DNA from: Plutella xylostella
Lineage: Eukaryota; Arthropoda; Insecta; Lepidoptera; Plutellidae
Reading direction: 5' to 3'
Assembly (NCBI RefSeq): GCF_932276165.1
Contig: NC_064012.1
Location: 10,423,501-10,487,500, forward strand
Length of the DNA stretch: 64,000 bases
The position numbers and the translations under genes are program-made. A model generated the notes under the pieces. The model was not told the DNA's origin. It made no database searches and saw only the letters and a list, made by a program, of their open reading frames with translations. How positions within the stretch are numbered: position 1 is the stretch's first letter; each line of letters begins with the position of its first letter. This document shows positions 35,571 to 45,785 of this stretch, one piece after another.

Positions 35571-36117
35571 TATGTTGCAAAAGTGGTATACCAAGCCAAA
35601 AGGGGTTAGCTCATGTGGTCATCTTTCAGATCTTCAAGAAAAATGCGAAAAAAACTGTTTTACATAATTTATAAATAGTTACTCGACCGAATGACGACGG
35701 AATGGCGTAGTGGTTAGTGACCCTGACTACTGAGCCGATGGTCCCGGGTTCGATTCCCGGCTGGGGCAGATATTTGTTTAAACACAGATATTTGTTCTCA
35801 GGTCTTGGATGTGCCCGTAAAATGGCAATAGGCCCGCCCCCTATTACATTGGGACTAACATACACTCTGGCGAAAAGTGGGTGCAGCAATGCACCTCTGC
35901 CTACCCCGCAAGGGAGTACATTAGTACAAGGCGTGAGTGCGTGTTTTTTTTTTTTTTTTTTTTTACTCAACCGACCAAAATTTCTATGGTGTGGAGAAGC
36001 ATTTGTTTTTTTCGAATTTCCAAAAGTTGTATACTACAGTAAAAGTTGAACAACCTGATGAAATGACCACCTGAGTCACTCCCTTTTAGCTTAGTATACC
36101 ACTTTTCCAACACCCTG
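35571..36117. mobile_element. GTGTTGCAAAA-family MITE interrupted by a SINE
   Basis: The left part starts TATGTTGCAAAAGTGGTATA. The right part ends TATACCACTTTTCCAACACCCTG, followed by TA. Between them sits the SINE at 35691-35962. Inverted blocks on the two sides (GAGTCAC/GGTGGTCATTT and AAGCCAAAAGGGG/CCCTTTTAGCTT) show they are arms of one element. Confidence 0.7.
35691..35962 (+). repeat. tRNA-derived SINE, full length, poly-T tail
   Basis: The head has A-box-like GGCGTAGTGGTTAG and B-box GGTTCGATTCCCGG motifs for RNA polymerase III. The body contains GGGGGCGGGCC (reverse-read) and GGTGCAGCAATGCACC, and the 3' end is GGCGTGAGTGCGTG followed by a run of about 21 T. It is flanked by a 12-bp target duplication with one mismatch, TTACTCGACCGA (35679-35690) and TTACTCAACCGA (35963-35974). 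It inserted into the MITE spanning 35571-36117. Confidence 0.88.
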
Positions 36118-36539
36118 TATAAACCGTACGAAAGTAATAAAATACAGCGTGTTGTTTTTAAAAAGTATGGTAGACATCCCTGACGGTATAATAGGGATGA
36201 TTTTAGATTCTGAGTGGGAATTTTGTGTAGAAGCTTCCGGAATATCGCTACAGTGCTCGGTAGATATATTGTCCTTTCGTTAGTTCCCTTGTGTTGTCGG
36301 CAGCGGCGATGACGTGCAATGCAAAGTAACCAGCTGGCTTATTCCAGGAAATTGAACGATGCCAAAGAGATTTTGATGTTAGATTATACTGTGCTGAAAT
36401 ACTACAGTGTGTACAGTGGTAGTTGGTGCGTGCTTCAATAAAGCTTTATCATTTTATTCGAGATTCCTATAAATAATATTTCTTATAGGAATGTAAAATT
36501 GGATACGTTCCGCTGACGTAGGTACTGGTAACAAAACAG

Positions 36540-36687
36540 AAACTTCTTTTTAATTGAAAAAAAAAAAATCTCCATAGAAACTTTGTTGGTCATATGACTT
36601 TTTTACTATGGGAAGTTTAGCTCATTTTTATTGTTCGCCAATTTCTAAATCTGTTCTGCTGTTTTTACCACTTTAGCAACACCCTGG
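36540..36687. mobile_element. GTGTTGCAAAA-family MITE, right part
   Basis: Contains TCCATAGAAACTTTGTTGGT and a degraded terminus TTTAGCAACACCCTGGATAG. The left end is absent. Confidence 0.5.
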
Positions 36688-36699
36688 ATAGTTTCATGT

Positions 36700-36969
36700 A
36701 AAAAAAAAAAAAAAAAAACACGCACTCACGCCTTGTACTAATGTACTCCCTTGCGGGGTAGGCAGAGGTGCATTGCTGCACCCACTTTTCGCCAGAGTGT
36801 TATGTTAGTCCCAATGTAATAGGGGGCGGGCCTATTGCCATTTTACGGGCACATCCAAGACCCGAGAACAAATATCTGTGTTTAAACAAATATCTGCCCC
36901 AGCCGGGAATCGAACCCGGGACCATCGGCTCAGTAGTCAGGTCACTAACCACTACGCCATTCGGTCGTC
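36700..36969 (-). repeat. tRNA-derived SINE, inverted relative to 35691 copy
   Basis: Near-identical to the 35691 element but on the minus strand: the poly-T tail appears as poly-A at 36700-36718 and the tRNA-like head ends at the right edge. One base is missing in the head (AGTCAGGTCACT against AGTCAGGGTCACT). No target duplication was identified. It lies 737 bp from the plus-strand copy. Confidence 0.87.
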
Positions 36970-39824
36970 TCACCTTTAAAAATCCGAGAAAAAAGGTGAG
37001 CAGTCTCAATCACGCAGTTTTTATCCACATTCAAATATTTTCCTTCTTTAAATTATCTTTAGATATAGGCACCTGCTAAAACTTTACACATTTACATATT
37101 GACGAAAAAAAACATAAAAATCTCGCAGATATTTCCTACTCAAAATCAAAATTAAAGAATTTCCGTATAAATGTGTGAAAATTAAAATTATTTCAGTGTG
37201 CATGAAACAGCCAGATTAGAACCGCGGGATAATAATTTCGAACCTATCTATACTGCTATACATATCTGCCTATACTGTACCATAGAAACATACGATACGT
37301 ATCACGTTTCTTTTTCGGCACTACGGAACCCCAACGGACATGCCGGCACAACACAACAAACAATATGGGGAGAACTAACATTTGTTGTGGGACATTTTAA
37401 TTACTTTACTCTCAAGGATTTTAATATTTCTTAGAAAGTTCACGAAAAGCGTCGCGTCGGGTCGACAGTTTGTTTGAAGGAAAGACCTATTATTTTTTCT
37501 GGCTTTTATAACTTGTTGCTAGGTGTAATGAATGTAAGTGTTTTTGATCTTTAGAAAAGTTTGGCAGACTTTTTATTGTTAAATTTTATTAAATTTCCTT
37601 CCTTATTGTGTTAGGATTGTTGGCTAATTCAAGTGGGCAAGTATTTTGTTGTCATGGCGATTTCACCAATGTAGGTTTCACCTTACAAGTACTTTTTTTC
37701 TGAAAGTAAATTTATGTAAATGTATAGGTATTTTAAAAAGAAATGTACTTATTTCGAAAGCAGCAAGATTTTTTGTGTTTTACTAGGTTAGGTACTTTGG
37801 TAAGTACTTACGTGTCATGTCTTATGCAAAACTGGCTAGGTACTCGACTGTAATGAACCACTTTCCGCCATCGTATCATTATATTCCTAATCATATACAT
37901 GTCGCAGGCATCTGGTTTAATCTCCTTTTTGATTGAACCACTAGCCCGTTCATTGGATGGCGCTATTCAGTTGTATGACTAAAGGAAAACTCGTCAAGTC
38001 GTTGATTGTAACGTTCGACGTCTTGACTGAATGTCATTCAGCGAAGTCGTTGAATGGGATATAGTATAGCAACTTTGTAATGTCTGGTTAGGGTGAACAT
38101 GACAAGACAAGAGTCAACAAAAAGACTATGTTACAAAGCTCTTATCCCACAAATTAACTAAACAATAACAATAATCGTACCTTCATGTTGTTGTTCATAA
38201 TTATCCAGTTTCGCCCGAAAAAATCTTTGAAACTATCCGCCCTCGGCGTAATAATAGGTAAATCAATGTTGTCACACTATTTTAACACAAATAACGCACT
38301 TTAAAGCTAATTTATTTGCAAAAAAACTAACATTATAGGTGCTTTTTGTGTCAGCTGTTAGCTGTTAGATGCCATATTTGTTTTATTCACCACCTGACTG
38401 ATTTTAAGTCAGCTAACTAGTTAGACGTTTTGTGACTGACGCTTGTACAATCAACGTTCGGCCTAGTCATACAATTGAGTAGCGCCATCCAATCCGATGA
38501 ACGGGCTAGTGATTCAACCAAAAAGGAGATTCAACCAGATGTCTGCGACATACATAAATATAGTTAGCTGAGATACTAGGTCAAAATCAGGTACACATAC
38601 TTACTATATATATACATATACTTACTGTGTATACTGCGTATTAGCTAGTTCAGTTCTATTTCATTTGGCGGATATAACACACAATTTTACAACAAGAAAT
38701 CCGGACAAAAACCCAAATAACCTTTTTAATTTCACGCTTTTTACGACTAATTGTTTAATGTTACACTTACAAGCGTCGTCCACACGGCGGCATTTATTGA
38801 CCTATAAATATGCTAATTAAGCTATGACTTTTTTATAACTTAATTAATAACATGTGTCGTTTTTGATGTTATGATTTAGTCAGGTTTATGTGCTACAATA
38901 TAATTGTTGTTTGTTGTTTCTCGCGTGACCTAGCTGCCCCCTCCCGCGCGCCCCCTGTCGTCACCTTGCTTTCATTGCCAGCTGTACTTGGTACGGCTAG
39001 CATAGATGACGCGGATTTGCTTGTTGTATTCAGGAATTGACTAGGTGGGAAAATTACACTATGTGTAGAGCGTAGAAAACGCTTTTTGTACTCATGTGTT
39101 TTGTAGAGTTTGATTTGATTAAGAAGAAATAAGTGTTAGCGTATTAGTAATGGCTAGGTATTTAAACTCTACGTCATTTGATATACAGGGTGTTGCAAAA
39201 TTGGTTTAGTTAGTCAAAAGAGCCATATTCTGCTCTAATTTTTTTCTACGATTTTATGCGGATTTTTTACTTAAAGTACCTATAATTATTAGTACTTCAA
39301 GTAAGTATATTTTTTTTGTAATTTTCGGTACCTTTGGGCATAGGTAATAAGAATACGAAAATATGAAACAATATCCTCTATAAAGGAGTCCTTCCAGACT
39401 TTCACGATTCTTAATACAAGTTCAATTTAAAAACTTTAGCAATATGTAGCTACCTAACTAACTCCCGCCGAGTTGCAGAAAGGAACTTTGAGCTAGTGTC
39501 GGCATTAAATCTATGTACAGTGCCACAAACTTATCTGTTCCGGTGAGAGCCCTCGTAAATGTCTAATATTTCTTAATTCTATAAGATTTTAAGTTTGCCA
39601 GTAGTGGTAATTCGCTCTTGTGGTTTTAATAAACTCATCTAATCTATATCAATTTATAATTCATTAGTAAGTAATGAGATATGGATCAATTTAGTTCACT
39701 CTCACCGGAACAGATAAGTTTGTCGCACTATATGTCCGTATACTGTCAAAGCAAGGCAGCAATAGAATTAAAGCCGACATTAGCTTAAAGTTCCTTGTGC
39801 AACTCATACTATTAGGTACATACA
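36970..39824. other. Non-coding region
   Basis: No gene is supported. It contains the inverted-repeat element at 37899-38551 and a one-ended GTGTTGCAAAA terminus at about 39187. A GC-rich spot lies at 38925-38960. Confidence 0.4.
37899..38551. mobile_element. ~650-bp element with long (~80 bp) inverted ends
   Basis: The left end (ATGTCGCAGGCATCTGGTT, AATCTCCTTTTTGATTGAAC, CACTAGCCCGTTCAT, GGATGGCGCTA, TGTATGACTA) reappears in reverse complement and in order at the right end. Divergence between arms is low to moderate. There is no open frame inside. The target duplication is not resolved, so the superfamily is unknown. Confidence 0.7.
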
Positions 39825-40021
39825 TCCTTCCTAACTAATATTATAAATGCGAAAGTAACTGTGTCTGTCTACTAAACGGATAAACTACTGAACGGATTTG
39901 AATGAAATTTGGTATACATACGGTCTAGACCTAGACCATGGGAAAGAACATAGGCTACTTTTTATCCCGGAATTCCCACGGTAAATTTTTAAGGCGAAGC
40001 GAAGCGCGCGGGAACAGCTAT
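39825..40021 (+). mobile_element. Short Helitron-like element
   Basis: Starts TCCTTCCTAACTAATATTAT after an A, continues AAATGCGAAAGTAACTGTGT and a GAAATTTGGTATACATA block, and ends in a GCGAAGC...GCGCGCGGGAACAGCTA segment with a short GC hairpin. Same family as 61186-62843, with the terminal CTAG changed to CTAT. About 197 bp and non-coding. Confidence 0.65.
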
Positions 40022-40835
40022 ACATACATAATTCTAACACTAACCATACTTGTTTTAATAAAGTTAAAATAAACTAACAAACTATTTAACTACCTGATTG
40101 TGCACGTATTTAAACTGTACTTTGAAGAATTCAATAAATAGGTAAATAATTATTATTATTATACTATGACGGACAAACAGACAAGCAGTTTCAAACTGGC
40201 TGTAGGTTAATAGCGTAATTTTAATAATGAACAGCCCCAAGTCTGATTTACTGCCGCCGTGTTTTGTTTTACGATATTTGTCATAATATTGTATGTTCTT
40301 TGGTTTATTAACAGTTGATTTTAAGTTGGATAACTTTAATGGTTAAAGTGAATTTTGAGGGTTAGTAATGAATTTAAATAAGAATAAATGCAATATCCTA
40401 TATATTCCAGACATGTAGACTATATCACATGTATAAGTAGGTACTTAATATTATGTATGTAACTGGGGGAAGTAGGTAGGTATCCTTAAAACCAACTCTT
40501 GAACTAAAACTTTTGAAAATTAATGAAAAATCATTTTACACGTTCGAACAATGGATAAGTTCCACCTGCCATTGACGTTCCATATTTAACTGTTATACAT
40601 ATATAGGTCTTCGATCATATTATTATAGGTATTTAACTGTTCCATATTTAACATTAGGTATCATAGATTTCTTTAAATACTTCTCCGAATTTAAAACATG
40701 TTAAATTAGTTAGTTTAAATTGTAACTAAATCATGCAGCTTTTTACAGTATTTTTCAGATCCAATGATATGGGTAACGTACAGATTTTTTTCGACAAGGT
40801 CGTTTTTTTTCTTTCGTCCTGCTGTTCCTTTTCTA
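40022..40835. other. Non-coding spacer
   Basis: AT-rich. A small AAGTTCCACCTGCCATTGACG stretch near 40557 is debris of the AAGTTCCAC MITE family. No gene. Confidence 0.4.
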
Positions 40836-41076
40836 CAGGATGTTGTAAAAAGGGTATACTGATACCTACGTGTGCAGCATGTTATATCTAATCCCGAAAA
40901 TGAAATTAGCATGTAAAAATTCGCGAAAAAAATAATTAATTCTCCATAGTAAAAAGCCACGTGACCAACAAAGTTTCTATGGAAAATGTTTTTTTTTGGA
41001 AAATGTTAATAATAATTTAATAATAATAATAATAATTCAGGTTAGTACCTATAAGTACCCTTTTTGCAACATCCTG
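40836..41076. mobile_element. GTGTTGCAAAA-family MITE, complete
   Basis: A 241-bp element with ends CAGGATGTTGTAAAAAGGG and CCCTTTTTGCAACATCCTG, TA on both sides (40834-40835 and 41077-41078). A (TAA)n stretch has expanded inside the right arm. Confidence 0.8.
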
Positions 41077-41386
41077 TATAATTGGACACAGTTCGAGCTC
41101 TCGTAATTTCTTATGTCCAGTTCCTCTAAGGAAGATGGATTATCTTTCAATAGTTATTTAGAAACACAGACAGATCAATAAATTGATTAAAAGAAACAAA
41201 ACACTAACGACTACCATTAGAACTATTTAGAACAACGGGTATCATTATCATTTACATACAATACAAATTGAACTTTATGATCTTGCAATAGGGAACATAT
41301 TTAAGTAGCTGTAATCTGCATTATAATTATAACGTAACTTATTTTTTTTTAATTACCTACTTATAGGATAAAAGTAGGTAATATAA

Positions 41387-41656
41387 CACACACACACACA
41401 CGCACTCACGCCTTGTACTAATGTACTCCCTTGCGGGGTAGGCAGAGGTGCATTGCTGCACCCACTTTTCGCCAGAGTGTTATGTTAGTCCCAATGTAAT
41501 AGGGGGCGGGCCTATTGCCATTTTACGGGCACATCCAAGACCTGAGAACAAATATCTGTGTTTAAACAAATATCTGCCCCAGCCGGGAATCGAACCCGGG
41601 ACCATCGGCTCAGTAGTCAGGGTCACTAACCACTACGCCATTCGGTCGTCGTCGTC
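41387..41656 (-). repeat. tRNA-derived SINE with (TG)n tail and 13-bp TSD
   Basis: Same family as 35691 and 36700. The tail, at the left edge in plus coordinates, is a (CA)n run, so (TG)n in element sense. It is flanked by the perfect 13-bp repeat GTAGGTAATATAA (41374-41386 and 41657-41669), direct evidence of retrotransposition. The head ends with a short GTC expansion. Confidence 0.9.
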
Positions 41657-41669
41657 GTAGGTAATATAA

Positions 41670-42056
41670 TATATAAAATAAAATATATTACTTCCATGGG
41701 TAACGTGATAGCCAGCTCCTATTGACACACCTCTTGTGTCACACACACGAGAAGATAATCGTTGGCTTTTTATGAAAAGTAATCGTATTATGGTCAATCC
41801 CAATTGACCCCGGTTTACCCTACTACCTATACCTACCGAATGTAGCATTAAGTCTACCTGATTTTACATAATTACTTTTGTATATTGTGCAATAAAAAAT
41901 AAATAAATAAATAAAAGTATGGAAGAGTAGGTATACTACTAAAATTATCCTATAGCCCTTATCTCTATCCTATCTGAGTTTGTGCTTTGTGGTGTCGAAC
42001 TGTCGACCTTAGCTAGAGAGAAATTTAATCATCATCATCAGCCATTAAAGTAGGTA
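41670..42056. other. Non-coding, LINE-tail debris
   Basis: TTGTGCAATAAAAAATAAAT with a (TAAA)n run at about 41886-41914 resembles the 3' end of a non-LTR element in plus orientation. ATCATCATCATCAG at about 42029 resembles another LINE tail. No gene. Confidence 0.4.
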
Positions 42057-42198
42057 CAGTCAACTGCATTATTAGCTACACACTTTAATGCCTTGTCAAA
42101 CTACATTATTATGATACCATCAATGTTTGAATGAATAAATTGTCAGTTTGTGAGTTTGACAAGGTACAAAAGTGTATAGTTATTTATGCAGCTGACTG
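42057..42198. mobile_element. 142-bp Tc1/mariner-like MITE
   Basis: Inverted ends CAGTCAACTGCAT and ATGCAGCTGACTG with TA on both sides (42055-42056 and 42199-42200). Further paired blocks CACTTT/AAGTG and CCTTGTCAAACT/AGTTTGACAAGG. It lies about 0.6 kb upstream of the BTB exon. Confidence 0.78.
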
Positions 42199-42544
42199 TA
42201 CCTATAGGTACCTACTACCTACGTCACAATAGACAAATAGGTCTCATAGGAGCGCCGCTTTCACAAAACTTTGTCCTCTGCCTTCCTCATCCATCCAACC
42301 ACACTTTACCACACCTGCTAAGTAGTAGACAGGTCTAAGGTTTCTAGGTCCAGCGGTTCAGAGGGCGTCCCACGGTCCCACGCTACGTTTGCCTGATCGT
42401 AGTCCCCACTCGAGAACTGAAATACCCTAATAAAACAACCTTATTAAGTATAAAAAATATATTAAACAAATAATTTTAAAGAATCCTGCATCAGCAGGGC
42501 ACATGTGGAGGTTGATGATGGTCTGAGCTGGGTGATGAGATTAT

Positions 42545-42784
42545 GCGCGGGCGCAGACTATGAGCTCTCGCAGCAGGCGGCGCGGGGAGCGGTGCGGGCG
42601 GGGGCGCTCGGGGCGTGGCGAGGAAGGCGGCGCGCGCTGCCATTGGCCCGCCGCGGCAGGCTCCGCCCCTCGCCGCCCTCGCGGCCCCGCGCCCCCGCCG
42701 CTGCCCGGTGACAGTGTCTCGCGAGTCGCCGCACCGTGAGGACGTGTCGAGTCGCTCTCTCACACACGCCTCGTCACGTTGCAG
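42545..42784 (+). promoter_or_regulatory. CpG-rich 5' region of the BTB gene
   Basis: A sharp rise in GC and CpG density over the AT-rich surroundings marks about 240 bp directly upstream of the coding exon. No TATA box is evident. The segment ends in CTCTCTCACACACGCCTCGT and TTGCAG at 42779-42784. That could be a 3' splice site, which would make the coding exon the second exon, or simply 5' UTR sequence if transcription starts inside this block. I cannot decide between these without transcript data. Confidence 0.5.
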
Positions 42785-42805
42785 ATGCGAACCCGCCAAC
42801 GCTAA
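42785..42805 (+). promoter_or_regulatory. Six-codon upstream ORF
   Basis: An ATG at 42785 opens a six-codon frame ending in TAA at 42803-42805, two bases before the main ATG at 42808 and in a different frame. If transcribed, ribosomes would have to leak past it or reinitiate almost immediately, so it may dampen translation of the BTB protein. Confidence 0.55.
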
Positions 42806-42807
42806 AC

Positions 42808-43485
42808 ATGCCGGCCGAGGAAGAACCGGGGGCGGCGATGGAGGGCCGCGAGTGCGCCGACGGCTCCCCGCAGCAGTTCTGCCTGCGCTGGAACAACTAC
42901 CAGAGCAACCTGGCCAGCTGTTTCGACCAGCTCCTGCAGACCGAGTCCTTCGTGGACGTGACGCTCGCGTGCGAGGGCCAGAGCCTCAAGGCGCACAAGG
43001 TGGTGCTCTCCGCCTGCAGCCCCTACTTCCAGACGCTGTTCATGGACAACCCATGCCGGCACCCCATCATCATCATGCGCGACATCAAGTACTGCGACCT
43101 GAAGGCGGTGGTGGACTTCATGTACCGCGGCGAGATTAATGTGTCCCAGGATCAGATCACGGCGCTGCTGAAAGTGGCGGAGATGTTGAAGATCCGCGGG
43201 CTGACGGACGTGAGCGGAGAGCACGGGGTGCTGCGAGCCGGGGGGCTGTCGGCGGGGCCCGGGGGGGAGCCGCGGGTGCCCAAGCGGCCGGTGAGCAGGG
43301 CCGAGGAGACGCCGGCCAAGTCGCGCCGCAGCTCGCCCGGCATGAGCCCGACGCCGCGCCGCACGCCGCCCGCGCCGGGGCCCACGCCGCCCGCGCCGCC
43401 CGACGCGCCGCCGCCCGCGCCGCTGCACGCCGACGACGTGGACATCCGCCCCGGCATCGCCGAGATGATCCGCGAGGAGGAGCGG
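42808..43485 (+). CDS. bab: bric-a-brac (BTB-Psq transcription factor), first coding exon
   Basis: Encodes 226 residues of a nuclear transcription factor. The start is the first ATG in frame, with an insect-like AAAC context. Residues 22-137 form a BTB/POZ dimerisation domain of the insect BTB-Psq type: Q-Q-F-C-L-R-W-N-N-Y near 22-31, F-V-D-V-T-L-A-C at 48-55, A-H-K-V-V-L-S-A-C-S-P-Y-F at 62-74, F-M-Y-R-G-E-I-N-V at 104-112. A Pro/Arg/Ser/Ala-rich linker follows. Residues of about 210-226 are D-V-D-I-R-P-G-I-A-E-M-I-R-E-E-E-R, which from memory of the family precedes the Bab conserved region with its Pipsqueak-type helix-turn-helix. The exon ends in phase 0 at a GTGAGT donor (43486-43491). 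The DNA-binding exons are not visible, so they lie beyond the window. Codons are very GC-rich compared with the flanks. In Ostrinia and Colias bab is Z-linked. A paralogous BTB-Psq gene (for example BtbVII-like) is the main alternative. Confidence 0.78.
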
Positions 43486-45785
43486 GTGAGTACCTACCTA
43501 CAGACCTACAGCCCGCGTGTCCCGCATGTCCCCCACATCCCGCACGCAGTCCCGCAGCGCCCCACAGCTGGCCGGCCGGCGCGGCGCCCCACTCTCCCGC
43601 AAAAGTTTTCCCGGCCACCCCCTGCACCCTCCGAAAAAGTTTTCACGCTGAATCAAATTAAATATTTGGCCCAATCTACGTAATTTATATTGCAACATCT
43701 GGCATTTGTTTGCCTTTTTAAACATTTAACATGTTAAGTAAATTTGGATGGTGAAATTAAGTTTGCAAGAGCTAGTAGCTACTTACAGGTACATGCATCT
43801 ACTTATACTAACCGTGTTCTCTAATATCTACGTAGGTATGTACTGGTACCAACCAACTAACTTTTCAGTTACCTAATTAAAAAATAACAACCAGGAAACA
43901 AAATAACGGAGATACTTTTTACAACATATTTTTCGCTTATGCCTACGTACCTAATTATAATTTAAGCTTTATAAATAGATGATAATATTTCTCAATGTTT
44001 AAACGGCACGAAAACCGAAATAAATATTAAAGTATAATATGAAATACCCGAGACGGCAGTTCATAATTTATCAATGGGAGGCGCAGGGGGTGGGAGAGCG
44101 CCCTCCCGACTTTTAAAACATTAAAACACGGTTCGCTCTAGCTACGTAACTGCCTCGCTCAAAGTATGTAGATACCTATCTTATCTTTTGAGACAATGCA
44201 TCTTCACTTACTTGTATATAACCTACCTACGAGTATGTTCAAAAATATTTATTTCTCTTGTAGGAACTTCTTGCATAAATAAATAGATAAAAATTGGGGA
44301 AGTTTAAACGCTGAAATTTAATTCTAATAATGAAAGCAAGTACGTTCCATACATAGACACACTTCTAGCTGCATGAATAATAAATAGTTTTTAAAATACC
44401 TGGAAGTAAACTTAATGAATTATAATAAAACGGTCGGCAAACTTTTCCTTATTAGGATGAACCTAATTAATTAGGACTGTCTACTAACTAAGTACTTACG
44501 AAGAAGGGAAAAATATGTAAAATAGACACATACATAAATAAGTGCTGTTGGTATGAAATGTAATGCTAATACAGCTATTATTACATTACATAGTTGTGCA
44601 ATTTCACCATGCTGATATTAAATTGAAATGTTACTCAATTATTTTATAAAAATCGGGTATTTTTAAAGTTTCTTGTAATGTTGCTGTTGTAGGGTTAATA
44701 ATTGACTTGTGACTGAAAATTATATGATACGATGATCACTGCCAAATTATTAGTCAATCCTGTCATATTCTTATTGGTATTGCGCTTAGTTACCTAACTA
44801 CTCATGCGAATTAATTATAAAATGTGATAGAGGTTTCACGATAATTACTAAATATTGTCAACAAAATTAATTAGCCTGTCCATATTTTGGCCATGGTGTC
44901 AAACTGACTCTCATTTCATGTGTTGACTACTCTTGACTCTAGATAGAGCAAGAACAACTACATAAGACGTAGCTGTGCATAAACAGGGTCTGAAATAAGT
45001 CTCAGTAGAGCGACTATTGTAAACCAAGGCTTTGACTCGTCCCCCCCCACCCCCTGTCTAGGAAGTTTCGCTTTTGCAAGTGGCGAGAGCTACTTAGTAG
45101 GATTTAGTTAGGTTCTCCTTACCTACTAACTTCTGAATTTTGTCTGAGCCTATAAAGTGCTGACGATTAAGTATTCATATGTAGGTACTTATGGGTAGTT
45201 TAGATTATGCGAGGACTAATAAAAAATATTAAAAGTTTCATACAGCAGTAAGTATTGCCACTATAGGTCACGGAACCCTAATAAAAGGCATAAGACTAGT
45301 GATTATTGTAAAAACGATGATTGTTCATGTATCTACTTAGAACATGACACTCCGCTTTTCACGGTCACAACTCGCGATGGGACATACATTTTGCATACAA
45401 CTAAAGTGACTAATAAATCGTGAAATTAGTAGTTTTATCGCCACAATCAAAGCCGAAGCTGGGGAGATTTGGAGAGGATCTTGGCGGCTTTAATTCGAGT
45501 GGCATAAGAGCTGTGTTAGGAGCGTGGTTCCGGTAGATGGGTGTTCGCCTGCCACATTGTCGTCGTTCTGGGAGCACGCTCGGCTGGCTCTGACCGCGAG
45601 TTTACCGCTTAATCCAGCACTCATAACCTTTTTACCGGTTTTATAACGAATACGTTTTGATACTGTAAACTGCCCGCTCAAAAAGTCAAGGAGAGAAGGA
45701 TAAATATTCATTTATACACCCCCCGCTCCGGCTGTGACGGACATATTAAGTTTTTTGCAGTCTGTCGCGTCACTCAACACCTTTA
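43486..45785 (+). other. Start of presumed bab intron 1
   Basis: The GTGAGT donor at 43486-43491 opens this region. The BTB reading frame stays open for a further 65 codons, to a TAA at 43681-43683, through Pro/Arg/His-rich sequence without similarity to a domain. A retained-intron product would be a BTB-only protein. The remainder is AT-rich with no gene. Confidence 0.6.

Noticed and set aside
35700..35770. Functional tRNA genes suggested by B-box GGTTCGATTCC motifs
   Set aside because: The heads lack a closed acceptor stem and always continue into SINE bodies; the same holds at 6.8, 16.0, 36.9, 41.6 and 61.6 kb.
35717..36049. Frames inside the SINEs at 35.7, 36.8 and 41.5 kb
   Set aside because: The same peptide-like strings recur at each SINE on both strands, so they come from the repeat rather than a gene.
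42736..42807. N-terminal extension of the BTB frame
   Set aside because: The extension begins at GTG and contains no ATG before 42808; it spans a possible splice acceptor and CpG-rich leader.
42802..43428. 208-residue antisense reading frame opposite the BTB exon
   Set aside because: It is an Arg/Gly/Ala-rich mirror of the GC-rich sense codons with no domain; the sense strand encodes a conserved BTB domain.
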